Part shown: positions 1 through 9,048 of the stretch, piece after piece
Layout of the letters: the number at the start of each line of letters is the position of its first letter
Position numbering within the stretch: position 1 is the stretch's first letter
Source: Phymatolithon calcareum
Taxonomy: Eukaryota; Rhodophyta; Florideophyceae; Hapalidiales
Direction of reading: 5' to 3'
DNA length: 64,000 nt
NCBI GenBank assembly: GCA_977006965.1
Contig: OZ345353.1
Span: 2,170,001-2,234,000, forward strand
Position numbers and translations under genes: made by a program
Notes under the pieces: generated by a model
Databases searched by the model: none
What the model was told of the DNA's origin: nothing
The model's input: the letters and a program-made list of their open reading frames with translations, nothing else

Positions 1-11
1 AAGAAATTTCT

Positions 12-272
12 GTAATCACTGGGAGTGATAAGATAAAGAATGAGTTTATCTTGAAAAGGGGTGATCTCTCTCCGATGAGAAGATGAGATGCTCCAGTCTA
101 AGGTGCGATTTAGGATCGCCGCTTAAATAGAGCAGGGGCGAGAAATGCACACCCTGTACAAAGAGGGGGAGCACTAACAGACACTACTCTAACAATCCCA
201 ATTGGTTGGTATGTTCTCCCTGAGAGTGTAAGTGTCGCTAATTACACTCGTGCAGCATTGCGTGTCTACATA
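12..272 (+). repeat. Repeat R, copy 1 (unknown family)
   Basis: A dispersed repeat found four times in the window: here, at 24,149-24,316 (+), and inverted at about 32,925-33,165 and 58,090-58,331. The conserved core starts at CACTGGGAGTGATAA and ends near GGGGAGCACTAACAG, about 170 bp. Copies 1, 3 and 4 share roughly 90 bp more, down to the segment containing GTGTCTACA. A small hairpin, GCGAT-loop-ATCGC, is kept with compensating changes. I see no open frame and no clear pol III A/B boxes. It could be a SINE, a solo terminal repeat or a structured RNA gene; I cannot decide. Confidence 0.6.
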
Positions 273-334
273 GTGCTTGAGGAATTGGTTTCTCGGATGT
301 ACTTTATCCGATGTAGACACACCCATAGACCACA

Positions 335-460
335 GTCATGTGACGTATGGACAGCATATGCAATAACATAACTCTCCACTTCTTGCCTCTGTTGCTATCA
401 GCCGAAGAAAGTGAGTATGGTAGTCGGATATTATGGAAGCTGTGTCAAAAATGATCCTTG
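335..460 (+). repeat. Short repeat shared with both inverted-duplication arms
   Basis: This stretch aligns by eye with about 21,567-21,690 on the right arm and, inverted, with 6,120-6,245 on the left arm. Shared words include GTCATGTG at the start and CCGAAGAAAGTG in the middle. No coding capacity is evident. It is probably a fragment of an old dispersed element. About 461-767 holds nothing I can identify. Confidence 0.5.
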
Positions 461-777
461 GGCCACTCGTCAGTATATGCTCAAATTTGGCATCTTTGCA
501 GTATTCAGTCCGCCACAGGTTTAGCTGAAGCCGAGAATTAAGACTATTTCCCTCGAGTTGCTAAATAAAATTTCATACCCTTAAGCGACACGAGGCGCAT
601 CCCTGTATATTTGATAAAATTGGGCATAGCTTGGAGCTTCGGACAATCAGTCTCCGCTTCGTTCTCCGGTGGGTGCCTGGAACGGAATCTCTTCAAGTTT
701 TCAAAAGACTTTCAACACTTTTTAACTGGAATGCCTCAGAAGCGTTTGCACAATCTAGGAGACTAGAATAAAACAAT

Positions 778-3035
778 GAGGAAATTCACTACATGGCCAC
801 CAAAAATTGGCAAAATTCACAACATGGCCATCTCTATCCAAATCTACTACTCATCCGTTACGAATACGGCGGCGCTCTGGAAGCACGTTGTCGTATTCTT
901 CTGGAACGCTCAAAACACAACACTCTCCCGCTAGCAACTCCGAAATCATGGAAAAGAAAAAGCTCGTGCTAGAGGTGGGCGACTACGCTGGATCAAGCTT
1001 TGATGACGTTGTCAACATCGTGATCTCCCACAACATGTCGATGGGCAAGGCCCACCTCGTGGCGAAGCGCAACAAAAAGCGCCTGACACTCATCTGCAGT
1101 CAGCGCACAGCGTGCACCTTTCGCGTTAACGTCAGCGTGCTGCAGAGTATCGGCGGCGTCAGGATCACCAAGTTTTCCGGACACAGTTGCGTTGGAGGTC
1201 ATGTCAGGGAGCGCCAGTTCAGTACCGACGTACTCGCGCGGCGGGCGCCCGTGCTGACTGATTTCATTGCAACAAAAGGCCGAATCAGTGGAAACGCCGC
1301 ACAACTCACGGAGATGGTCCGAAAACAATCTGGGATCGTTCTAAAGCCAACACACGCGCACAAAATAGTGACTTCCAAGCAGGGAACAGATGTACACCAC
1401 CTGGCGCAAATCCGAGTACTGCGCTCGTACTTGGCCGCCGTACAGCAGCGCGACCCAGGGGGAATGTACAAGATTGCAACAACTCCTCTCTCTGGGACGA
1501 CACAGCAGCAGCTTTACAGCGTTTTCTGTTGTCCAAAGGGCGCGATGGACACCTGGGCGGCCTTCAACGGTTTTGTCAGTGTTGACGCGGCCCACCTGAA
1601 CTCAGTGACGCAGGGTCAGCTTTTTACGCTAACGACATATGATGCCAACAGGCAGGTGACTACTCTGGCCTTCGGTATCGCGCAGGGAGAGAGCGCACTG
1701 AGCTGGACCAATTTTCTCTTCAACTGCATTTCCTGTTTCCCAAACATTACGGTCGTGATGTCAGACGGCGCTAAAGGTCTTGACTCCGCCGAGGTGTCAG
1801 ACCTGCTTTCGTCCCACAATATAACACGCACAAGATGCGCATGGCACGTGCTTTGGAAGAATCTAAGGTCCGCGGGCATAAAGCACAGCGATGCAGATCG
1901 TTCCGTCTTGTGGTCAGTCGTCTACGCGAGAACTGAGCAGTACGCGTACCAGATGCTAGAGCAGCTCAAAGCGGACAATGAGCGGCTCGTGACGTGGTTT
2001 TTGGAGCGAATGCACACGTGCGCAACGTTCGAGTTCCTTCGTCGTGGTGTCCCCTGCCTGGGTATCGTAAGCTCTAACAGCTCTGAGCAGACCAACAGTG
2101 CACTTGTCAAAGCGCGTGCAGAACCAATCTGCAACCTTTTGGCCTCTGTAATCGGGCGCATGTCAGATGATCGCTTCAAACGAGGCCGCATGGCTCACCA
2201 GATGATGACGGAGGGCAAGTTCCTCACGCCTTACTGCTACAAGAAGCACCAGGAAAAATTCATCCGAGCGGAGAAGCTGCTTGTGGAGCCCGAAGTCATC
2301 GAAAGTAGCGCGCTCAGCTGTGTTGTTCGCAGTGAAGAGACACCTTTCAAGGTGAAAGTTAGCAGCAATTACCGTGCTACTTTTTCCTGCCGCCACTTTG
2401 AAGAGCACCAACGGCCATGTAGCCACGTCGTCGCTGCACTTTTGTACGCTTCTAGGCGCTTGGTGCAGCATCGGGTGTCGTTCGACCCGTGGAACGAGCA
2501 CTGGTTCGGGGACGTGTGGACATTGAGAACGTGGGCCAAGCAGCATGCGGGCAGCATCACGCGTGTTGCAGTCACTGGCGACCAGCTCGTACAGGATGAT
2601 TTGGTGCCGTTTGACCTTGCGGCTAAGCCGGGCCGCAAGCGCAAGAGGCCCTACTTGCCGTCCGAAATGAGGGCCCGTCACTGCTCCTCGTGCGGAAACA
2701 CTGGTCACTTTTCGCAGACATGCGGGAGACCCAACATTCATAATGTCGTCGACGCGAAACGAAAACACATCGACAAAGCGACTCAGTCTATGATTATCGA
2801 CCTTACCGCCTGTGATGACGGAGATGCTGCTTGCGACGAGGATCTAAAGCGTAGAGAGTAGCGCGCGCACTAAATTTTACTGTCGCATAGATTGCTTTGA
2901 CAAACGGATGAGTAGTAGTTTTGGCTGGAGTGAGTTATGGTCGTACGCTTGGATAAGGGTGAGTAGTAGATATTGCTAGAGATGGCCATGTTGTGAATTT
3001 TGCCAATTTTTGGTGGCCATGTAGTGAATTTCCTC
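778..3035 (+). mobile_element. MULE (Mutator-like) transposon, copy 1
   Basis: A 2,258-bp DNA transposon with perfect inverted ends. The first roughly 59 bp (778-836, beginning GAGGAAATTCACTACATGG) are the reverse complement of 2,977-3,035, and weaker symmetry continues inward. It is flanked by an exact 10-bp target duplication, ATAAAACAAT, at 768-777 and 3,036-3,045. A single transposase frame fills most of the interior. Long inverted ends with a 9-11 bp duplication are typical of Mutator-like elements. Intact duplication, intact ends and an open frame point to a recent insertion. A related element sits at 59,384-61,700. Confidence 0.93.
948..2861 (+). CDS. MULE transposase (MuDR-type, SWIM and CCHC zinc fingers)
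   Basis: Predicted 637-residue nuclear transposase that would cut and paste the surrounding element. The frame is open from 807, but its first in-frame ATG is at 948 and gives exactly the length of the second copy, so I start there. An N-terminal Cys/His cluster (about residues 50-81, ending GHSC) resembles the DNA-binding region of MULE proteins. The DDE core shows VSVDAAH (D near 213), MSDGAKG (D near 273) and a C-x2-H block after it, then SSNSSEQTN (E near 380). A basic stretch near 561-568 (PGRKRKRP) may be a nuclear signal. The CCHC knuckle CSSCGNTGHFSQTC is intact. The SWIM finger has Phe in place of its first Cys (FSC...CSH), unlike the copy at 59,524-61,437, so binding may be impaired. 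Confidence 0.92.
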   Translation: MEKKKLVLEVGDYAGSSFDDVVNIVISHNMSMGKAHLVAKRNKKRLTLICSQRTACTFRVNVSVLQSIGGVRITKFSGHSCVGGHVRERQFSTDVLARRAPVLTDFIATKGRISGNAAQLTEMVRKQSGIVLKPTHAHKIVTSKQGTDVHHLAQIRVLRSYLAAVQQRDPGGMYKIATTPLSGTTQQQLYSVFCCPKGAMDTWAAFNGFVSVDAAHLNSVTQGQLFTLTTYDANRQVTTLAFGIAQGESALSWTNFLFNCISCFPNITVVMSDGAKGLDSAEVSDLLSSHNITRTRCAWHVLWKNLRSAGIKHSDADRSVLWSVVYARTEQYAYQMLEQLKADNERLVTWFLERMHTCATFEFLRRGVPCLGIVSSNSSEQTNSALVKARAEPICNLLASVIGRMSDDRFKRGRMAHQMMTEGKFLTPYCYKKHQEKFIRAEKLLVEPEVIESSALSCVVRSEETPFKVKVSSNYRATFSCRHFEEHQRPCSHVVAALLYASRRLVQHRVSFDPWNEHWFGDVWTLRTWAKQHAGSITRVAVTGDQLVQDDLVPFDLAAKPGRKRKRPYLPSEMRARHCSSCGNTGHFSQTCGRPNIHNVVDAKRKHIDKATQSMIIDLTACDDGDAACDEDLKRRE

Positions 3036-3045
3036 ATAAAACAAT

Positions 3046-4200
3046 GATGCATGATCACTGCCAAACAATAGTTCATTAGTTCGATCTGAGGCACACTGAC
3101 TGGGCCGTGCACGGAAGTCGCAGCCGGGTAACATATGGCCACATACAGCATATAAGGCATATGTGAGCAGTACTGTAATACCAGATCTGCACATCGGAGC
3201 ACCAGGTTTCTTGTCTGTTTGATGACGGTCCGATCATTTGTCTCGGAAAAAATCAGAAATTTACAATAGCAACTTGTTACCGACTGCCGAAAGATGCCCT
3301 TACTCGATGGAGTATGGATTGTGCTGAGGAACCGGTTGGAAGCTTCTTCTTTATTGCTTGCTTAACTTTTTCTACTCCAGCAGACCTAGTGTCTGTTTAT
3401 ATATACTACTTTGAACACTATCATACTGAGGAGCAAAACCTGTCTAAAAGCTTCGCCAGACGTTTCTAGTAACATCGAAAAGGTTCTAGAAACCATTAAG
3501 TAAAAACTCTCGAAATCACTAAGTAAATTCTAGAAACTACAGGAATAATCCTTAGGCCCTATTTGGACAGGATCAGCCTTGAAGGATCGAGAAATAGATC
3601 TATTTAACTAATTCAAACTATAGTCCGGCAGCATCCTAACAACTGTAGAAATTGATCTAAACTACTCTGTATACTGTATTAGAATTGTGTAGAAGAGTAT
3701 AAAATGTGGTGATATATACAGTTCTTATTAAATACAATTGTTATAGACAATGTAAACTGATAGTATTATCATAGTATAAAAGTATAAAGGATAATAAAAG
3801 TATGCTTTGCACATGTCCTGTATTCGGAAAGTGTGACATATGAAAGATACATGGAAATAAGGAAAATAAAATATTGGGATCCGTAACTGGTCATATCACG
3901 ATATAAACACGGGTTCTGTTTAAAAGAAAGTCCATGTGTACATACAAATATTAGAACTACAATAGTAGAGTTTTAAGACGAACAACCGATAGTGAGAGAG
4001 AAGTAACTATTCAAATTTGAACGACAGTTTGCTCGCGATTGCTGTAGCATGAGGTTAAGTCACGTACAATGTGGACATTCACCCTGATGAACGGTCATCA
4101 TTCGCGACTCTGTCAAGTTCGCGAAAGCTTCTGATCTGACGTAAGAATCCCGCTCTCTTCTAGCGACGCCTCGGGAAACGCTGAAATTGCTTACCCTCAT
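3046..4200. other. AT-rich spacer, no gene seen
   Basis: Sequence right of the MULE duplication is AT-rich with only short chance frames. I find no homology to the other repeats in the window, no inverted ends and no tRNA-like motif. Confidence 0.6.
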
Positions 4201-4203
4201 ATT

Positions 4204-4420
4204 ATGCAAGCCCATTACGCATTGTCAAAGTGCTACGGTATGGTTCAGGCTGAGGAAGAACAAAATAGAGCACTGGAGAGTGCACAGGTTGGGAATGGAA
4301 AAGAGTTTGGCGTGATGAATTGGAAAGATAAAGATATTGTAGAGAACCAGACATGTGAATTTTTGATCTATAGAAAGGCAATACCAGCAGACTTATTCAC
4401 AGAATCCTTATTGTGAAAAT
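4204..4420 (+). repeat. Repeat relic related to 47,790-47,940
   Basis: The segment containing GTGATGAATTGGAAA matches 47,790-47,940 in the same orientation, and a 70-codon frame here shares the pattern MNWK...LFTES with the frame there. The 47.6-47.8 kb part of that repeat in turn matches the body of the SINE at 9,049-9,489, so all three may derive from one retroposon lineage. The frame is short and poorly conserved, so I do not call it a gene. Confidence 0.45.
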
Positions 4421-4435
4421 ATACGGTCTAGACTC

Positions 4436-4830
4436 AACTGCGCATTTTGCAAATATTGAACCCCCGAATTGAATCAAAGTCATTGGCGTATCGTATGTCT
4501 TAGATGTTGCTCTCGGAGGGCAAATATCCATTTAAACAGCTTAAGTCTTTAGACGGTGCGGTCGCGTGAAAATTTCCCTTTGTGACTCTGTCAGCGGCTT
4601 CGGTCGTTCGCGTTATGTCTGCCTTATTCCTGCCATCATCGTTGTTCGTGGCATTGAATCGTTTGTGCATCCTACTTGCTTCTGTGCACGGCAAGAGATT
4701 TCCAGGTCAGTTCGACTCAAGAACTACTGTAGAGTGAAGAATAACATCATGCCCATCCGTTTGACGTCCACTGAAAGTCTGCAAAGAACACCGGAAAATG
4801 CATTGCCAAGACATACTATTGTACGTCTGC
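4436..4830 (+). repeat. Paralogous flank of the RUS-sulfurtransferase locus
   Basis: This stretch aligns with 50,045-50,245 plus 50,464-50,610. The gap at 50,248-50,454 is a LINE A 3' end that is absent here, so this copy is the empty site. A further LINE B-like tail found in blocks c and d (28,095-28,315 and 50,633-50,825) is also absent, so this is the least interrupted version of the locus. Several overlapping frames occur and none is conserved. Confidence 0.7.
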
Positions 4831-4879
4831 GCAAGAAACTACCGCATGAGCGAATGAAATTATATATTCCGGTCTTCAC

Positions 4880-5165
4880 CTTCCCAATTCGACAGGATTT
4901 TCAGAGTGACTTCCATACTCCGTCGAGCTGCGATCTTAAGCGGCAATTTCCTTGCTATCCGCAACATGCATCGCAAGCGCAACAATGCAAGCCGTAACAC
5001 CCGATCCGGACGCGGTAACAGCAGGTTTCTTCTCCGCTCCTCCCATCAAACCGCCTTCGCTAAAATTCGAATAAATTCCTCTTCTGGCTAATGTTTCCCG
5101 ATGCTCCCATAAATGCATTACCCATACGGCAACGAAATAGAACCAGGCGCGCTGAAACCACCCTT
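4880..5165 (-). pseudogene. Sulfurtransferase pseudogene, C-terminal part (copy a)
   Basis: On the minus strand this matches the 3' end of the intact sulfurtransferase at 28,342-29,458, including the region of the CGSGVTAC active-site loop and the segment before it. It is heavily diverged, with stops and indels. A further piece of the same decayed gene lies at 12,886-13,114. The two were separated first by LINE D sequence and then by insertion of the whole left arm. Confidence 0.75.
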
Positions 5166-5239
5166 AATCAGCTTGCTGCAGATTGTTGCTCACTGCTGGC
5201 AGATTTTCAAGATGGTTCGGTTAATTACGACCCTATATG

Positions 5240-5472
5240 GGGGGAAATTGTAAGTTTTTATTTTAGAAGCCCTCAACGTCAGATTTGCTGACATAGAGCA
5301 GCTTCCGATGTTCTGCTTTCGCATTGTCTAAAAAATATCGCATCACAGTATCATTTCTTTGGTCATTATTTTCTCTAATTCTAATATTCTGTCCATCGCC
5401 TGCATTGTTTCGCCCTCGGTCTCTCCGTTGAGTTGCAGTCGTGTGAGGTTGCGCAGCAGGGTCTCAAGGCTC
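5240..5472 (-). mobile_element. LINE D relic, 3' part
   Basis: Read on the minus strand, this encodes the C-terminal pattern SLETLLRNLT...AMDRILELE and ends in GGGCTTCTAAAATAAAAAC, TACAATTT and C6. The same end occurs at 45,020-45,363 (+), where the C run is much longer. The upstream half of the same relic is at 12,246-12,635; the two halves were split by the left-arm insertion and share the direct repeat AGGGTCTCAAGGCTC. Confidence 0.7.
5458..5472 (+). repeat. 15-bp direct repeat flanking the left-arm insertion (left copy)
   Basis: AGGGTCTCAAGGCTC occurs here and at 12,246-12,260. LINE D sequence lies outside both copies and reads continuously if everything between them is removed. It therefore behaves as the target-site duplication of a roughly 6.8-kb insertion. 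Confidence 0.75.
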
Positions 5473-5504
5473 CCCAGGCACTAACTTAAGTTAGCTTTTT
5501 TCTA
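5471..5504 (+). repeat. 34-bp segment copied from a LINE E 3' end
   Basis: CCCCAGGCACTAACTTAAGT and the bases after it to 5,504 match 12,825-12,858 with one difference. There the sequence is the end of a LINE E fragment that starts near 12,640. Here only the terminal 34 bp is present, wedged between the target duplication and the arm, which suggests a templated junction insertion or an extremely truncated LINE E. Confidence 0.6.
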
Positions 5505-5592
5505 GTAGAGAGATGAGTATGGAAAACAGCGAGAAGCTGCCCTGTTACTCAAATTGAGGCTTTGGGAGCTTTTAAAATAAATCAACTCAAAA
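5505..5592 (+). mobile_element. LINE B 3' tail at the outer edge of the left arm
   Basis: The segment from GTAGAGAGATGAGTATGG to the end TTGAGGCTTTGGGAGCTTTT plus AAAATAAATCAA is the terminal sequence of LINE B, whose longest copy is at 40,627-43,016. The right-arm counterpart (22,240-22,470) continues further into the coding region, so the arm boundary cut this copy. Confidence 0.75.
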
Positions 5593-5699
5593 GAGCATAG
5601 TCAAAAGATACTTGCCGGATGATCGTGTAGCCGTGTGCAGTATAGGACTGAGTGATGTAAGATTGCACAGCATCGCTCGATTGGTAAGACGAGAACGGC

Positions 5700-6345
5700 A
5701 GAACGACATGGTTTGATGAACCGAATCGAGCGTCTTCGCCAATACTGTTGAAATATCATATATCATCGTCTCTCAGCCATTAATCCACACCGGACACGTG
5801 ACCTAATGGTTTTTTGAAATCCAGCAATACCACGAATGTGGGTCAATATCTTCGCAATAAGTATGGCAATAAGGACAGGCTCTTTCAATATGCCTCCAGC
5901 AGCAATATACTGCATTATATAGGAATTGCTAAGTATTGGATCCCAGCCCTGAGTCAGGGAAGCACAGGTGGGTTTCGTAGACCACCGAAAGTGGAGCGCA
6001 CACAATAAGAAACTCTTCACAGGACAGAATCAGGCCAAGTTTTCCTGGCATACGAAAAGTAGCCCTAAGCGTCTTCAGATGCGATGGTGACTTTAAAAAA
6101 TACTTTTCTTCTTCTTATTCTAGGAATATTTTTGAGACAGCGTCCGTAATTTTCCACAACCATGCGCAGTTTCTTCGGCTGATGGCAATAAAGCTAAGAA
6201 TTTGAGTCTTAAAATATTGCGCATGCTTTCCATTCGACACATGACTGAGGCGTACGGTGACTTCCGATCGAGAACATCGGAGGGATACTAATATCCAAGA
6301 GCCGGTATCTTCTTTTCTCCTACTGCACACCAAGAGACGTTAATT
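5700..6345. other. Unidentified arm segment (left)
   Basis: This is present in both arms (right: about 21,470-22,110) and contains short frames of 60-128 codons in several phases, none with a recognised domain. The part at 6,120-6,245 recurs at 335-460. A sub-motif, TGCAGACG followed by GGGC and ACTTTTCG, also appears near 38,535. It probably derives from an old unclassified transposon. Confidence 0.4.
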
Positions 6346-6379
6346 CTGTCAAAGCGTCCACACCATGCCCCAAGAAGTT

Positions 6380-7520
6380 CGCGTCATATTCAGCAAGTTG
6401 GCAATGGGGCACCTCTGGATCTTCAAAAGCTCGATACAAATATCTTTTGAAGGCGACAGAAAGATAATAGCATCTCTTTTCCTTCCCAAACGTGCGGGTC
6501 GCCCTGCACTGTGAACGTAGACATTAGGATCGTTCGCAGGGTCAAATTGAATAACTGCATCCACATCGGTACACAGAAAAACTCTGCTTTCCGATGCTAC
6601 GAATTTTTGCAAGTTCCAAGTGCGCTTTTTCTGCATCATCTTCCTACGTAATACGAAAAATGATCGTGTTCGAATCTCCCCATCTGGAGCGAGTTTTTTC
6701 CCCACGAGAACAGTAATCTTATCTGACGGAAATGTGAATGGTAATGTACGCTTGAGTCGGCAAAATGCAAACAGTTTCTCATTTTGCGGTACAACATGGA
6801 AATAGCTCTTCAGCGACGTCGGGGTGCGGCTCTGTTGCTCCCCCTGTGCCCCACCAATCACACTGTGTTTTTTGCAAAAATTGACACTGCAATGCGCACC
6901 GGATTGCGCAGTTCAGCGCCAGCGAGCTTTTCGGTACCGGAACTCTACTTGGAGGAACATGGCCCAGTGCGGGACTGCTCGGGGAGACGACCGAGATTGG
7001 AAGTGATGATGTCGTCAAAAGCCATGCTGAGCAAACGGTCCGCCTCAACAAGGATGGGAAACTCGAGACTTGAAACATTGATCCCGCCCTCAACAAGCCC
7101 CGAGTTCAGACGACCGAGCGTGGATATGGCAACACTCATGTCGCGAATATCAGAGAGAGTCGGGTCCTGAGATCGGCACTGCGCCACTACCGATTACTGC
7201 ATAAGGAGCTACGAAGCCTGGTAGGGTATTGAAGAGACGCTGGGCCACGTCGTGGACCTGTGAGGCCAGCTCTCTTGTCGATAGTACTGTCATGGCTTTG
7301 ATCGCCCGCGAAGGCTTCTTGCTGCCCTGCGACTTGTACACAAAAACACACTATGTGCGTTGGGGACCAGGAAGGACAGGGTCTTTCCAGAGTCTGATTC
7401 AGTGCCCAGAGATACATCCTTCTATGGCAGAAGAGATGGGATTGCCGCGCTCTACCCTGGATTCTTCCGCATTTTTCACATTGCAATCCTCCGCTTTGTC
7501 CTCGCAGGGCGCAGCATTGA
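6380..7520 (-). pseudogene. DEAD-box RNA helicase pseudogene (Spb4/DDX55-like), left copy
   Basis: On the minus strand, pieces of a DEAD-box ATPase appear in order but in different frames: a Q-motif region with in-frame stops, motif I (DSGKT), motif Ia (TRELASQV), motif Ib (TPGRL in the right copy), motif II decayed to VEAD, then a C-terminal helicase part (FLCTDV...VIQFDP...GRPARLGRK). The usual AARG segment between FLCTDV and VIQFDP is missing. The order and spacing, including LGRLP after motif II and IQFDPP-like residues, suggest the Spb4/DDX55 ribosome-biogenesis subgroup. The lesions match the right-arm copy, so decay preceded the duplication. Confidence 0.8.
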
Positions 7521-7860
7521 CGAAAATCAGAAAGAGAAAAGAGAAACCACATCAGGAGACCAGGCAGGAGGATAGATGACCCGCGCTTCATGTAGTTTCC
7601 GGCTCCGGGAACACTCTATGTCTAGTGCGAGGTGTTGCTCCGAAAGCCCATCATAAAGAATGAAGAAAAGAAGAAAACTGATTCGATGTTTTTTACTGTC
7701 GGCTCTCAAGCAAACTCCTGACATTACCACGCTGTAGTGGGTATAGCACACACTCACTTACAGACCAGCATAGAATCATGCACTACAGAAACTATTCAAG
7801 GCATTTGAACAGCATCTAATCAACATTCGGCCAGGAACAAAGAACAGTAGATGTGATTGT

Positions 7861-8172
7861 TCAGCGGAATGTACAAGTTATATCAAACGGTCTCTGCCAG
7901 CATGGAACACTGTCACATGACGAAGGGCATTCATAGCCTTCTAAGCCGCAGTTCGAACAAGATTCGTCAGCTTGATTTGCCCTGTTTGTCTTCTGCATCG
8001 ATACTCCACGCACGGTTCTAAGCATCTTGCCGTTACCGAAAGCTTGAGACTCTTTTCCAGATTTCGCAGCATTAACGTGGCGCACGTTCGACACCACAGT
8101 TGCGAAAACAAAAGTCGACATCAGACTGAGAAGAAGAGCTGTTTCGACAACACGCACAACTGTAGAAGCCAT
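7861..8172 (-). CDS. Small secreted Cys-rich protein, left-arm copy
   Basis: Predicted 103-residue protein, apparently identical to the right-arm copy at 19,639-19,950. I start at the ATG in CAACAATGGCTTC because the paralogue at 34,490 shares that context, while the upstream frame is less conserved. The N-terminus (about residues 1-25, hydrophobic ETALLLSLMSTFVFAT) looks like a signal peptide. The middle is variable. The C-terminus carries six spaced cysteines, SCSNCGLEGYECPSSCDS then VPCWQRPFD and a last Cys. No known family is recognised. A 38-bp palindrome with CCTTATAAGG lies at 8,255-8,292, upstream. It may be a working gene or a recently duplicated copy. Confidence 0.7.
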   Translation of the reverse strand: MASTVVRVVETALLLSLMSTFVFATVVSNVRHVNAAKSGKESQAFGNGKMLRTVRGVSMQKTNRANQADESCSNCGLEGYECPSSCDSVPCWQRPFDITCTFR

Positions 8173-8254
8173 TGTTGAAATTCGGTACTTTGCAGAAGCC
8201 CGTCGAGTGATCGTGTGGTTGGTAGGCAAGGTGGTGCGAATTGCATATTGATGT

Positions 8255-8292
8255 TACTCTGAAGACATCCTTATAAGGATGTGGTCAGAGTA
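8255..8292 (-). promoter_or_regulatory. 38-bp palindrome with CCTTATAAGG upstream of the Cys-rich gene
   Basis: The arms TACTCTGA and TCAGAGTA enclose ACATCCTTATAAGGATGT. The centre, CCTTATAAGG (8,269-8,278), is a perfect CC(A/T)6GG box and also contains TTATAA. It lies about 97 bp upstream of the start codon, so it could be the TATA element, a MADS-type site, or just an old foldback. The right-arm copy is at 19,519-19,556. Confidence 0.4.
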
Positions 8293-8628
8293 GGATATGA
8301 TTAAATTGAACTGAAACTTTGTTTTACGAGGCAAATTCTGAGACAGCTTGATCGAATCAAGGATTATTCATATTGTACTTCACGTTTTTTACGGCGGCAG
8401 TATTTGGTGCATACTGTACGCGTCCCATATGATAAGAGAGAATATAATACAAGAACTATCTAAGCCTGGGAAGAAATGTGCCGTGTGAGATCCACATTAA
8501 GCACATTGATGAGCGAAGAACCGTTGTAGAGACCCCTGGATCGTTTAACACTGCTTCCCAAGAGAAACGGTTGACTGCATCCAAATTCAGGTCATCCCTC
8601 GCATATATCTTGACAAGTATCGTGATCT

Positions 8629-8734
8629 TATTCTTTAGCTTTAATTAGGCACTCTACGCCAATTACCTATTTTGATACCGTATTGTATAGAAATAGGTAA
8701 TTTGCACAGAGTAACTAATTAAAGCTAGAGAATA
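8629..8734. repeat. 106-bp foldback (MITE-like), left copy
   Basis: The ends TATTCTTTAGCTTTAATTAG and CTAATTAAAGCTAGAGAATA are inverted repeats, and the symmetry continues inward through ATTACCTATTT and AAATAGGTAAT to a short loop. It would form a long hairpin. The right-arm copy is at 19,077-19,182. No flanking duplication is obvious. Confidence 0.7.
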
Positions 8735-8836
8735 GGCTCACACCGTGAAACATGAAGTATAGAAAAAGCAAGTCTGTAAGCTTGGAGAAAAATTTTCTTC
8801 AGGGAAGCAATTGCGGGCCCAGGAGACTGCGACATG

Positions 8837-8875
8837 TTGATTTATTCGAAAAGATCCCAAAGCCTCATAATCGGT
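8837..8875 (-). repeat. LINE-like 3' tail (left copy)
   Basis: On the minus strand the sequence TGAGGCTTTGGGATCTTTTC followed by AATAAATCAA resembles the LINE B terminus. The preceding roughly 130 bp is only weakly similar, so this is likely an old, short 3' fragment. The right-arm copy is at 18,936-18,974 (+). Confidence 0.4.
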
Positions 8876-9048
8876 CTCTCGGTGTGCGTTACAGAACAGC
8901 GAGCTCAATCACAGCTTCTAAGCACTACACGTGCTCACCCAGGCATCATTGCATCATTTTCTATGCTGTGCAATATGAATCAATTGCTAACAAGACATGA
9001 TTAAGGCAAAGCAGGAGCTTAGTTCGTTCAGTTAATTACTATCCAGAA

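Noticed and set aside
807-947. N-terminal extension of the MULE transposase frame
   Set aside because: It begins at TTG inside the inverted end, lacks an ATG before 948, and the second copy has no equivalent.
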